Shown here in pieces: positions 1 to 7,177 of a DNA stretch of 64,000 nucleotides. Under the pieces are notes generated by a model. It was not told the DNA's origin. It was given only the letters and a program-made list of their open reading frames with translations, and searched no databases. A program made the position numbers and the translations under genes. This DNA is from Prevotella sp. (GTDB lineage: Bacteria; Bacteroidota; Bacteroidia; Bacteroidales; Bacteroidaceae), in contig JAFZIZ010000007.1 of NCBI GenBank assembly GCA_017554145.1, positions 46,884 through 110,883 of the forward strand, given 5' to 3'. Position 1 is the first letter of the stretch. The number at the start of each line of letters is the position of its first letter.

Positions 1-977
1 AAATTGGTGCGTCCCCAGTTATCTATACTAACGCACGGAACGGCATTATGCAAGCTAACCACTATCGGATGCATATTACTACCTACATAAGCAGATGCAT
101 ACTTTATTAGTGCGAACCAATCATCAGGAGGTAAGGGCAATCCTATCTCATAATCAAAATGATGATTGAACTTTACACCTGTGGGCACGGGAAAAGCTAC
201 GCAACTCATACTTCCCTTTGCAAAAGATTCTTTCAGTTCGTCAAGCATCGTAATAGGAAGAGACTGACTTTTCAGGCACACTAAAACATATTTTTCAGGT
301 AATTGATATTTTTCTAATATTTCTTCTCTACTTTTTATAAGTTCGGGAGCATTGCTATTAAAGGCAAAAACAGGGTCAGGGGTAACAGGAACATCTCTTC
401 CACTGATACATTTCACCATCTGCTGTGTCCATGTATCACGAACAGAGATGTATCTGAATAGCGAGAGAGCATTACGCATTTTACGCTTTGTTAGATACCC
501 TATGTATTGATACTCTGAGTTCTGTGATGATACAGACATCATTGCACAAGGTGTTTTGTCCGCAAAACCCACTCCCCAAAAAAGATTTGGAAACCTTTGT
601 TCTTCTAAATAGCGTTTTAAACCTATACCATATTTCTTTGATAGTTTGAATCGTGAAATAAGAGGATGGTGCTGTAATACAGCATCTGAACCGATAATAA
701 TAGCCTCTATTTGATGACGTTTTACAACCTCCAGTAATTGTTCGGCATTATGACAAAACTCTGTTTGATTCTCTATGTACTTATTTACAAATGCCAAATG
801 TGTCTTCAACTGCGGATTGTCTTGATGACTTTTCCATATAGCATAGTTCTTTTCTGACTTATAATTTATAAAAATCGGAGTGTGTCCGTGTTTCTTCAAA
901 TACAAATATGTTGAGACTCCTTGAAGATTGGCTCCAAAATTGAGCCAATTATAGAAAGTCATTATTCCAATTCTCAT
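1..977 (-). CDS. Polysaccharide pyruvyl transferase family protein (3' end cut by window edge)
   Basis: The frame is open from an ATG at 977 to the window edge, so about 325 residues are visible and the C-terminus is missing. The start (MRIGIMTFYNWLNFGANLQG) matches the typical N-terminus of the polysaccharide pyruvyl transferase family, in which a Tyr-Asn...Gly-Ala-x-Leu-Gln segment opens the first Rossmann fold. Near the visible end is a GSNMHPIVVSLHNAVPCV segment resembling the family's C-terminal nucleotide-binding half. The family puts pyruvate ketals, or related groups, on sugars of surface polysaccharides in the cytoplasm. It starts 9 bases after the acyltransferase stop and is surely in the same operon. 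Codon use is AT-rich. Donor and acceptor cannot be told from sequence. Confidence 0.82.
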   Translation of the reverse strand, partial: MRIGIMTFYNWLNFGANLQGVSTYLYLKKHGHTPIFINYKSEKNYAIWKSHQDNPQLKTHLAFVNKYIENQTEFCHNAEQLLEVVKRHQIEAIIIGSDAVLQHHPLISRFKLSKKYGIGLKRYLEEQRFPNLFWGVGFADKTPCAMMSVSSQNSEYQYIGYLTKRKMRNALSLFRYISVRDTWTQQMVKCISGRDVPVTPDPVFAFNSNAPELIKSREEILEKYQLPEKYVLVCLKSQSLPITMLDELKESFAKGSMSCVAFPVPTGVKFNHHFDYEIGLPLPPDDWFALIKYASAYVGSNMHPIVVSLHNAVPCVSIDNWGRTN

Positions 978-986
978 ACGTGACTT

Positions 987-1541
987 CTAAATAATGTGAA
1001 TGTTTGATTTTTTATGATTATAGCCATTCTTATATTCCTTTTCTTCTCTATGACCAATTACCTTAGCTGGTATTCCACCTACAACAGTATATGGCGAAAC
1101 ATCTTTTGTAACAACCGCTCCTGAGGCCACTACTGCACCATCACCTATCGTTATGCCTGGTAGAATGATAGAACGGGAACATATCCAACAATGCTCGCCG
1201 ATGTTCACAGGAGCTCCTTTTGCACAGAAATACGTGTCATTATAATCATGGTTTAATGTCCAAATTATGGCTTCATATGCAATAACAGTCCCTTTACCAA
1301 TTGTCAGACCTTTCCGTCCATCCAACAACACCTTGGGACCAATTGTTACCCCCCCCATCAAGGTGACACCCTTTGGATTTCTCACCTCTATACCTAGATT
1401 AAGGTGAATATTTCTATCCATTTTCACCCCTAAAATTTTATATCCCAACCATCGGAGCGACAAACTCGGTATATAGGGTATAATGACAATGGAAAGCCAT
1501 TTGATTATCCCCCTAACTATTCCTTTGAATCCTTTCATCAT
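987..1541 (-). CDS. Hexapeptide-repeat acyltransferase (WcaF/LacA-like)
   Basis: This 184-residue protein has a left-handed beta-helix of hexapeptide repeats from about residue 45 to 165 (for example TIGKGTVIAYEA and ITIGDGAVVASGAVV). A His in TLNHDYND sits where the catalytic His of xenobiotic/maltose acetyltransferase-type enzymes is found, and the closing segment VVGGIPAKVIG is typical of the family. It probably O-acetylates a sugar of the lipid-linked repeat unit using acetyl-CoA in the cytoplasm. The N-terminal 40 residues are hydrophobic and basic, suggesting membrane contact. It lies between the flippase/iron-sulfur remnant and the pyruvyl transferase in one direction. The acyl group and sugar are unknown. 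Confidence 0.85.
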   Translation of the reverse strand: MMKGFKGIVRGIIKWLSIVIIPYIPSLSLRWLGYKILGVKMDRNIHLNLGIEVRNPKGVTLMGGVTIGPKVLLDGRKGLTIGKGTVIAYEAIIWTLNHDYNDTYFCAKGAPVNIGEHCWICSRSIILPGITIGDGAVVASGAVVTKDVSPYTVVGGIPAKVIGHREEKEYKNGYNHKKSNIHII

Positions 1542-1599
1542 TCAATAATAATCTTTATGTCGTTATATCATCTTTTGAAAATATTATAATTGAAATAAT

Positions 1600-1707
1600 T
1601 CATAAGAATCCCAATACATCAGTATGCAAAGTTATAGCATTATGTTTACAACCATGATAACATGCAGCACATCCACAACAATCTTCATGGTGTTTAATCT
1701 CAATCAT
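1600..1707 (-). pseudogene. Remnant of an F420-hydrogenase/dehydrogenase beta-subunit-like (4Fe-4S) polysaccharide gene
   Basis: A 35-codon reading frame starts with an ATG that overlaps the flippase stop by 8 bases, a normal coupled start. It reads MIEIKHHEDCCGCAACYHGC..., a Cys-x2-Cys-x2-Cys-x3-Cys cluster like the first 4Fe-4S site of the F420-hydrogenase beta-subunit-like proteins that often sit next to polysaccharide pyruvyl transferases in such loci. The frame stops at a TGA just after GFL, where full-length members continue for several hundred residues. A further 14 in-frame codons follow before the next stop and then the acyltransferase begins, so most of the gene has been deleted. 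The Cys spacing and position are seen directly; the family name is inferred from context. Confidence 0.7.
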
Positions 1708-3229
1708 TCTTTAAGAGTCTTTTCTTTATAATATTTATCAGCATTTTCCTTTCTTGGGATGTAATACCAAAGTAAAACACAGATATTGTTGTTGATAATA
1801 AACACAAGATAAGTATAATTATCAAATAGGCAATAGTATGCGGCAGCATATTATAACAAATAAAAGGAATAACAACAGCTACAATTGTTACAGTTGACAT
1901 AATAATCAACTGAATAAAATATCTTATTACAGGGAAATCTACAAGTCTATTTATAAGAAAGACTCTTAATATCAGACATATAATTGAAAGTAATAATGAA
2001 ATCCAAAAAACAGTATCAGGGGCATAACCAACTTTAAGAAAACAATAAGACAGAGGAACATTCAACAACAAAACCGTTGAAACCGTTGTCTGATATACTT
2101 TTAATTTTCCAATAGCCTGTGCTAAAGTCATCAGAGGATGAGATGTTGAATCCACTATTGTTATTAACAATATTAGCCTTGTGAACAGAATGGAATATGA
2201 GGGAGACTGTCCCAACCATAGATTAATGATTTCCGGAGTCATTAACAATATAGGAAAGGAGACCAATAACATTAGATAATACGAATATCGAGTACTGCTT
2301 AAAACTAATCTATACGTATTATCAATATCTCCTTGTGCATAGTACTTAATAATTTGCGGTCTAAATGCTATATAGAAATTAGAAAAAAACTGACTGGTGG
2401 CGTGGCTAACTTGAACCGCTATTGCACGAGAAGCATTTACAACAGGTGAAAAAAACATATTGATAACGATATTCAATCCCTGAGTTTTTAGAAGAGTTGA
2501 AACAGAACCATATAGATTCCAGCCAGAAAATGAGAGAATTTCTTTAAAAATCTTCTTTTCTCGTACAAAAACAAAATGACACTCTAAAAAATTCCTCATG
2601 CAATAAATACGGTAGATCATTGTGATGGCAAGTTGACAAGTCAATATCAAGGATCCATACGAAATAAGCCTATCAAAAGGAACTATCGGCAAAAGAAAAA
2701 CAATAAAAAGTTTTAGCGAGACATCCAAGATACTTACATAAGCATATACATTCATTCGCTCATGAGCAATAATACATGCATTATAGGGATTTACTAACAA
2801 TGTATTCATACTTGCGATAATAGATAGTTGAAAAACCCAATTTGCAGCTTTTAGACGTTCAGGAGGTATCACTAGATGCGTATTCAAAAACCATACGCCA
2901 ATTGTTTCACCGAAGAATAGCAGTATTATACATAGCATCAAGTATATCAGCATACTTGTGCTGAAAACGACTTTCAAATTTTCAATATTACCCTTTCCTA
3001 ACTCGTATGTAAGGAAACGTTGAGTAGAAACAGACATTGCGCCATTGAGAAGCCCCATCATGACAACAATGCCACCTACGACATTATAGATACCATAGTC
3101 TTCTATCCCTAACACCTTTAGAACTACTCTACTTGTATATAACGAGATTAACATTACGAAGAATGTCCGTATATACAATAACAAAGAGTTCTTGGCAATG
3201 CGCTTATTGTTGACTGAAGTATCGGTCAT
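1700..3229 (-). CDS. Wzx-type oligosaccharide flippase
   Basis: This 509-residue integral membrane protein has about 12-14 hydrophobic segments across its length, as expected for MATE/Wzx flippases of the polysaccharide transport superfamily. The N-terminus (RTFFVMLISLYTSRVVLKVL followed by GIEDYGIYNVVGG) is the recognisable start of Bacteroidota Wzx proteins. It would flip undecaprenyl-pyrophosphate-linked repeat units across the inner membrane for Wzy-dependent assembly. No Wzy or glycosyltransferase is visible here; they are expected left of the window. Its stop overlaps the start of the iron-sulfur remnant. Upstream lie a repeat array and the four-helix-bundle gene, so its promoter is uncertain. 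Confidence 0.9.
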   Translation of the reverse strand: MTDTSVNNKRIAKNSLLLYIRTFFVMLISLYTSRVVLKVLGIEDYGIYNVVGGIVVMMGLLNGAMSVSTQRFLTYELGKGNIENLKVVFSTSMLIYLMLCIILLFFGETIGVWFLNTHLVIPPERLKAANWVFQLSIIASMNTLLVNPYNACIIAHERMNVYAYVSILDVSLKLFIVFLLPIVPFDRLISYGSLILTCQLAITMIYRIYCMRNFLECHFVFVREKKIFKEILSFSGWNLYGSVSTLLKTQGLNIVINMFFSPVVNASRAIAVQVSHATSQFFSNFYIAFRPQIIKYYAQGDIDNTYRLVLSSTRYSYYLMLLVSFPILLMTPEIINLWLGQSPSYSILFTRLILLITIVDSTSHPLMTLAQAIGKLKVYQTTVSTVLLLNVPLSYCFLKVGYAPDTVFWISLLLSIICLILRVFLINRLVDFPVIRYFIQLIIMSTVTIVAVVIPFICYNMLPHTIAYLIIILILCLLSTTISVFYFGITSQERKMLINIIKKRLLKND

Positions 3230-3321
3230 AGGAAATGTTAAATGTATGAAGTTGTTAAGATGGCTGATAATGCTTTACTAATGATTCTCAAAAGGGTTCG
3301 GGCAGGTCTATAAAACAGTTA

Positions 3322-3401
3322 TATGGAAGATGGATGATGGAAGATGTAAGATGTGGTTCGATGGAAGATGGAAGATGGATGATGGATGATGGAAGATGTT
3401 A
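3322..3401. repeat. Heptamer tandem array, unit GATGGAA/GATGGAT
   Basis: About eleven units in 7-base register (gatggaa, gatggat, gatgtaa, gatgtgg), with one 3-base slip after 3356. The last unit contains the TAA stop codon (3399-3401, minus strand) of the four-helix-bundle gene, so the array begins inside the end of that gene. A related array occurs inside the same gene at 3703-3737. Confidence 0.9.
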
Positions 3402-3848
3402 CTTTCCGTCTCCACCATTCTCATCAAGTTTCTTGCATCTGTGAGTTAATACCTTGACTAGTTCCTCTGCATCTGTATATATACTCTTAAACTGTTCGTC
3501 TGTAAGATAGCCGTTTCGATGCAGCAAGTCAATCCAGTAGAGCGACTCGCGTGCTTCTTTGAGGGCAATGAAGCTCTTCGACTTAAAATCTGCTCTGCTT
3601 ATAGCATTACATGCCTCCGCATTATTGGCTCCGATACTCGTTCCCGACCTTAATAATTGGTTACAGAGTGTCGCGACCGATTTAAGATGAACGGGAACTC
3701 GTGATGGAAGATGTTTTATGGAAGATGGAAGATGTTGTTTGGTAGGAACATCATTGGCAGCTTGCTCTAACAGGTAATCATTGAGCTTGATTACTCTGTC
3801 GGCAAAAGCCAAACATTTGTCCTGTATCGCTTCGCTAATCTCACTCAT
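3399..3848 (-). CDS. Four-helix-bundle protein (23S rRNA intervening-sequence family)
   Basis: This 149-residue protein matches the four helix bundle family once known from 23S rRNA intervening sequences: ATLCNQLLRSGTSIGANNAEA corresponds to the family's R-x-x-x-S-I-x-A-N-I-x-E-G helix, followed by FIALKEARESLYWIDLLHRNG. The function of the family is not established. Residues about 37-50 (PTKQHLPSSIKHLP) form an insertion between helices 1 and 2 that is encoded by a heptamer repeat array at DNA level. The stop codon lies inside another array. It stands alone among accessory genes, between the flippase and an HNH protein. Confidence 0.8.
   Translation of the reverse strand: MSEISEAIQDKCLAFADRVIKLNDYLLEQAANDVPTKQHLPSSIKHLPSRVPVHLKSVATLCNQLLRSGTSIGANNAEACNAISRADFKSKSFIALKEARESLYWIDLLHRNGYLTDEQFKSIYTDAEELVKVLTHRCKKLDENGGDGK
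3703..3737. repeat. Heptamer array inside a coding region (GATGGAA family)
   Basis: Five 7-base units (gatggaa, gatgttt, tatggaa, gatggaa, gatgttg) lie within the four-helix-bundle gene and encode part of the extra loop between its first two helices. The units are of the same family as the array at 3322-3401 at the end of the same gene. Confidence 0.85.
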
Positions 3849-3872
3849 ACTGGTTTATTATATTTGTTTGAA

Positions 3873-3942
3873 AGTGGGCGCGGGGTTGCCATTTTTTTAA
3901 CCTTTTTTCTTATGAGAGAGTTGGCAAACACCCGCTCCCACT
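3873..3942. repeat. Inverted repeat upstream of four-helix-bundle gene
   Basis: Left arm AGTGGGcGCGGGgtTGCCA (3873-3891) pairs with right arm TGGCAaacaCCCGCtCCCACT (3922-3942) around a roughly 30-base loop that carries runs of T. It lies between the HNH gene and the four-helix-bundle gene. It is not a classic terminator, because the T runs are in the loop rather than after the stem. It could be a small mobile-element relic or a leader structure. Confidence 0.6.
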
Positions 3943-4026
3943 GTTTTAACATCTCCTACTTCAATGACATTGTCACTTTCTTGAATAATAACAAAAGCCT
4001 GTTTACTATCTTATGACAAGATCGTG

Positions 4027-4800
4027 TTACCTCTTTTTATCATTGTTGAATCTCTGCATAAAGAAATCTGCCTGCATGATATTCTGAAGTTCAAAGATGC
4101 TTTCATTACCTTCTGCTGGGAGGAGAACCTTTCGGCTTTCTGACTGCAGGAATGCCATTCCTTTTGCATTAAATGCCAGAGGAAATACCTCCAAATAGAA
4201 TAGTTGACCGAACATCCAAAAAGAATACACTCCAGTTTCCATCATCGTGCTTATGACATTCTCGTGCATTGACAGATGTGGATGCTCCATATCCTTCTCT
4301 ACCAGTACTATGTTATTGAAAGCATAAAACACCCGCAAGTCACCTACATCATATCGAGCATACTTACGCACAGCATCAAACATAGGATGATTAGCATTCT
4401 TGGTCTCTTCATGGTATTTCTGAAGGAACATTTCGTACAGCGATCGCTTAAATTGACGAGTTAACGTCCTTTCATTGAAACTTCTTTTAATTCGTATGGT
4501 ATGAATACTATGGTGATAAGTAAAAAAAGCTGAACTGAATTTCTTATAGGAGTTTTCATCCAGATGACTCAGAAAAAAACGGTAACATCCAAAAATCTCC
4601 TTAAAAGATGCATCTATAGAAGGTACACCTGCCTTTGGAGCCTTTCCGAAATAATGATTACACTCATCGCACACATCAAAGCCTATTTCCTCGCTTCCCA
4701 ATGATCGAGGGAAAACATGTGGCCGGGTATAGAAAGTCGTTTCTGGTTTTTCTTTACCACACCAAATGCATCGACCTGTATGTGCATATTCCTTCTGCAT
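4027..4800 (-). CDS. HNH endonuclease-like zinc protein
   Basis: This 257-residue protein starts with CIWCGK, followed by HVFPRSLGS and CDECNHYFG: two CxxC knuckles flanking a His-containing beta-beta-alpha core, the layout of the HNH_5-type nuclease fold. The second half (residues about 90-257) is not recognised. In other genomes such proteins are often found alone or in defence or mobile islands. Neighbours here are accessory genes with no obvious partner. No nuclease substrate can be named. The ATG at 4800 is the only good start before the CxxC pair. Confidence 0.7.
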   Translation of the reverse strand: MQKEYAHTGRCIWCGKEKPETTFYTRPHVFPRSLGSEEIGFDVCDECNHYFGKAPKAGVPSIDASFKEIFGCYRFFLSHLDENSYKKFSSAFFTYHHSIHTIRIKRSFNERTLTRQFKRSLYEMFLQKYHEETKNANHPMFDAVRKYARYDVGDLRVFYAFNNIVLVEKDMEHPHLSMHENVISTMMETGVYSFWMFGQLFYLEVFPLAFNAKGMAFLQSESRKVLLPAEGNESIFELQNIMQADFFMQRFNNDKKR

Positions 4801-4885
4801 ATTCTTCTGTTCGTTTAGTTCCAGATCATTGCAGTAATATAGAGACTTTGCTCATTACGAACTCACGCAGGGAAATCTTTGCATT

Positions 4886-5170
4886 TTATTTAACACCCAT
4901 TATCTCATCCCGCATCATAAAGGCAGGTTGCCTTTTCCTGTATATACGTGGTTCAAAGAGTTGTTTTGAGTCAATAGGCGGGACGGTTACAAGACTGAGG
5001 CGGTTATGAGGTTCTTTTGGCTGTGGTCTGAATATCACTCCTTTCTCCTGAAAGAGTGCCATCGTATGCTCGAAATTCTCTCTTACTTCCTTATGTCTAA
5101 CATTTGTAAAGATATTACGTTCTCCTGGCAGGTTGCAGAAGTTTACATTAGCTGCATTAACGAAACTCAT
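4886..5170 (-). CDS. Hypothetical protein, third of three coupled small ORFs
   Basis: This 94-residue protein is not recognised. It begins with MSFVNAANVNFCNLPGERNI and is rich in basic and aromatic residues, with no membrane segment or signal peptide. Its ATG overlaps the stop of the preceding ORF by four bases (ATGA), which argues for real translational coupling. It ends shortly before the HNH gene. It may belong to a small mobile or phage-derived unit, but nothing in the sequence proves it. Confidence 0.55.
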   Translation of the reverse strand: MSFVNAANVNFCNLPGERNIFTNVRHKEVRENFEHTMALFQEKGVIFRPQPKEPHNRLSLVTVPPIDSKQLFEPRIYRKRQPAFMMRDEIMGVK

Positions 5171-5400
5171 GGTTTTGTGCTTAATAGCGAAATGGTAGTT
5201 GTGAACTCCGTCACTATTGCACTAAGATCTGGGTTGTCATTGCGAACGATGATCGCGGCATAGTTTTCAATGCCCTCGTCATCTATCAAGGATGATGCTA
5301 CAAATGTATATCGTGTTTTGCGTTCATATGTAGAGAACCAACGTTCGAAAAGTCGATTACGGAGTGCCTGTTTCTTGTCGCCCGTCTCATAATGTGACAA
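5167..5400 (-). CDS. Hypothetical protein, second of three coupled small ORFs
   Basis: This 77-residue frame has no ATG near its beginning. A TTG at 5400 is the best start and gives a 14-base overlap with the preceding ORF. It has a charged N-terminus (QALRNRLFERWFSTYERKTR) followed by beta-like hydrophobic stretches. It ends in an ATGA overlap with the next ORF. No family is recognised. It could instead be read by frameshifting from the 47-residue ORF before it. Confidence 0.45.
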   Translation of the reverse strand: MSHYETGDKKQALRNRLFERWFSTYERKTRYTFVASSLIDDEGIENYAAIIVRNDNPDLSAIVTEFTTTISLLSTKP

Positions 5401-5530
5401 CGTAGTTTGCCTTCAGACCTGTACGCTCTTCATAAGCGGATTTCATCTTCTGCTCAAGTTCGGCAACTGCATTCTTTTTTGTTTGCTTGGCTGCCTTAAA
5501 ACGACGCAATGCTTCTTCTTTAGTCATCAT
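5387..5530 (-). CDS. Hypothetical 47-residue protein, first of three coupled small ORFs
   Basis: A short frame starts at tandem ATGs (5530 and 5527) and reads MMTKEEALRRFKAAKQTKKN..., a strongly predicted amphipathic, basic helix. It ends at a TGA (5387-5389) inside the next ORF. Coding potential is supported by the ordered chain of overlaps with the two following ORFs. No function is recognised. Confidence 0.45.
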   Translation of the reverse strand: MMTKEEALRRFKAAKQTKKNAVAELEQKMKSAYEERTGLKANYVVTL

Positions 5531-5612
5531 ATATACATCTATATTTAAAAATCTGGTACAAAGATAGTGAAAAACTGGATATGCTCCAAAGATTTATTGT
5601 TCATTTCTATTA

Positions 5613-5808
5613 ACCACGGATCAAACTAATCTAACGAATCTTTTTTTTATGTAGATGACAATCTTTGGAAAGATTGCTTTATTCTTCAATAAAGGTTGAT
5701 ATTTTTCTAAAGTGCTTCTGAAAGTTAACTTTCAAGACACTTAAGCTAAATATAAACTTATCATCTACATAGATTTCTATTATTCGTGTTATTAGGATAA
5801 TTTGTGGT
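5613..5808. repeat. 200-bp interspersed repeat, copy A
   Basis: First of three related elements (with 6068-6269 and 6659-6860), all in the same orientation. The ends are imperfect inverted repeats beginning ACCACGGAT and ending ATTTGTGGT. Inside is a second inverted pair, GTAGATGA (from about 5651) with TCATCTAC (near 5761). Between these lie three small hairpins: AATCTTT/AAAGATT, TTTATT/AATAAA and a longer TGAAAG/CTTTCA stem. This copy has no gene directly attached. Confidence 0.88.
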
Positions 5809-6067
5809 TCTGAAATATTGAATGGAGAGGTGGGGAGTTGCCTTTGGTATACAATTTTCCCTCTCCCTTGCTACCGTGGTTTTGGGGGTGGCGAGGGACA
5901 GGGTTCTGGTTGCCAAAAGGGTATAGGTCAACTATTTTCCACCTCTACACGAGGGACGAAGTCCCGTAGATTCAATAGGCATAGTGTTCTATAACGTTAC
6001 AAAAGTACAACAAATTTTTAAAATAGTAAACTATTTTATAGTTTATTTTCATTTTATTTTAAATTTA
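5809..6067. other. Intergenic stretch between repeat copies, no gene seen
   Basis: About 260 bases between repeat copies A and B. It contains a G-rich patch (around 5825-5900), a small inverted repeat GGGAC/GTCCC near 5952-5965 and an AT-rich end. I see no open reading frame, RNA gene or clear promoter. Confidence 0.5.
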
Positions 6068-6269
6068 ACCACGGATTACTCGAATTTAACGAATCTTTTT
6101 TTTATTGTATATAGATGACAATCTTGGAAAGATTGCTTTATTCTTTGAATAAAGGTTGATATTTTTTTGAAGCATCTTGAAAGTATACTTTCAGAAGTGC
6201 TTCCAATAAATATAAACTTATCATCTACATTAACTCTCTCTTATTCGTTTGATTAGTGAGATTAGTGGT
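6068..6269. repeat. 200-bp interspersed repeat, copy B, downstream flank of GxxExxY gene
   Basis: Same architecture as copies A and C: ACCACGGAT at one end, ATTAGTGGT at the other, an internal TAGATGA/TCATCTA pair, and three nested hairpins. The repeat edge lies only three bases after the stop codon of the GxxExxY gene. The main internal stem is TGAAAG-TATA-CTTTCA in this copy. Confidence 0.88.
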
Positions 6270-6272
6270 CGC

Positions 6273-6644
6273 TTATAATATTATGCGCTCTTTTTCAAGT
6301 TCACCTGGACGACCGAAGTTCAGTAGTAAGCCAAGCTTATAGCCTGTGGCATGAAGGTAGTTATATACCTGAGATCGGTGAACGTCATCTATTGCGTTTA
6401 CCGCCTTCAGTTCAACAATTATCTTCCCAAAACACACAAAATCTGCTTTGTATGTTTGCTTAAGCTCAACACCATCATACTGGATTGTCAATTCTTTTTC
6501 GCGTTCATAGGGTATTCCTTGACGCTGAAATTCTATTTCAAGTGCTTCTTGATAGACAGCTTCAAGGAAGCCGTGACCAAGGGTGTTATACACCTTGAAT
6601 GCTGCTCCTATTATTTTGAAACTCTCTTCTTTGTAAACTAACAT
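6273..6644 (-). CDS. GxxExxY protein (PD-(D/E)xK-like fold)
   Basis: This 123-residue protein carries the namesake motif in NTLGHGFLEAVYQEAL (GxxExxY), then YKADFVCFGKIIVELKAV, whose D...ExK pattern resembles the PD-(D/E)xK nuclease core, and it ends in GYKLGLLLNFGRPG. The length is normal for the family. The function is not experimentally clear; the nuclease-like core suggests DNA action. It is bracketed on both sides by direct copies of a 200-bp structured repeat (6068-6269 and 6659-6860). This suggests that gene and repeats form one mobile or repeat-linked unit inserted in the polysaccharide locus. Confidence 0.88.
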   Translation of the reverse strand: MLVYKEESFKIIGAAFKVYNTLGHGFLEAVYQEALEIEFQRQGIPYEREKELTIQYDGVELKQTYKADFVCFGKIIVELKAVNAIDDVHRSQVYNYLHATGYKLGLLLNFGRPGELEKERIIL

Positions 6645-6658
6645 TGTTTTTTTTATTG

Positions 6659-6860
6659 ACCACGGATCAAACGAATCTAACTAATCTTTTTTTTATTGTA
6701 TGTAGATGACAATCTTTGATAAGATTGCTTTATTCCATGAATAAAGGTTGATATTTTTCTGAAGCATCTTGAAAACGAGTTTTCAGAAGTGCTTCCAAAT
6801 AATAACAACTTATCATCTACATAGATTTCTATTATTCGTGTTATTAGGATAATTCGTGGT
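6659..6860. repeat. 200-bp interspersed repeat, copy C, upstream flank of GxxExxY gene
   Basis: Begins ACCACGGAT at 6659, 14 bases before the GxxExxY start, and ends ATTCGTGGT at 6860. It is closest to copy A at its far end. The main internal stem is TGAAAA-CGAG-TTTTCA, so one stem base pair differs from copy B on both arms. It may hold the promoter of the GxxExxY gene. Confidence 0.88.
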
Positions 6861-6885
6861 TCTAAAAGACTAAAAAAGAAAAACT

Positions 6886-7050
6886 TTAACCGAAGAGGTA
6901 GGCGGCACAGACTAAGAGGACCATGAGGAGGGCGAGGACGAAGAGGGAGAGCTTCAGCCATTTATCGGTCTTGTGACGGAGCTTGATACTCCGGAGGCTA
7001 CGCTCCTTAAATATAGAGGCGTAGTCCTTCCGATGGTGATGATGGGACAT
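6886..7050 (-). CDS. Small single-pass membrane protein of the export locus
   Basis: A 54-residue protein: a His-rich, basic N-terminus (MSHHHHRKDY), then KERSLRSIKLRHKTDKW, then one strong transmembrane segment (LSLFVLALLMVLLVCAAYLF) ending at a Gly. The positive charges before the segment predict a cytoplasmic N-terminus. It follows the Wza-like gene in the same direction, separated by a heptamer array. Low-complexity sequence is absent and the ORF is short but well formed. It may be an accessory of polysaccharide export; I do not recognise a named family. Confidence 0.65.
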   Translation of the reverse strand: MSHHHHRKDYASIFKERSLRSIKLRHKTDKWLKLSLFVLALLMVLLVCAAYLFG

Positions 7051-7169
7051 ATAAGAGTTAATAATTAATAATTAATAATTAAGAGTTAAGAGATAAGAGT
7101 TAAGAGATAATAATTAATAATTAAGAGTTTACTGTTTACCGTTTACTGTTTACCGTTTACTGTTTACTG
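7051..7169. repeat. Heptamer tandem array, units TTAATAA/TTAAGAG then TTTACTG/TTTACCG
   Basis: Seventeen consecutive 7-base units in unbroken register. Eleven are of the type TTAATAA, TTAAGAG or ATAAGAG, and the next six are TTTACTG or TTTACCG. Two unrelated unit types abut without losing phase. The array fills the whole gap between the Wza-like gene and the small membrane protein. Confidence 0.93.
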
Positions 7170-7177
7170 AGTCCCGT

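Noticed and set aside
5600-6900. Insertion sequence with transposase
   Set aside because: No transposase or integrase frame is present; the only gene between repeats is a GxxExxY protein.
6677-6961. 94-codon minus-strand ORF spanning repeat copy C
   Set aside because: It runs out of frame through the real small membrane gene and the structured repeat; its composition (Pro/Arg start, then low complexity) is that of a shadow frame.
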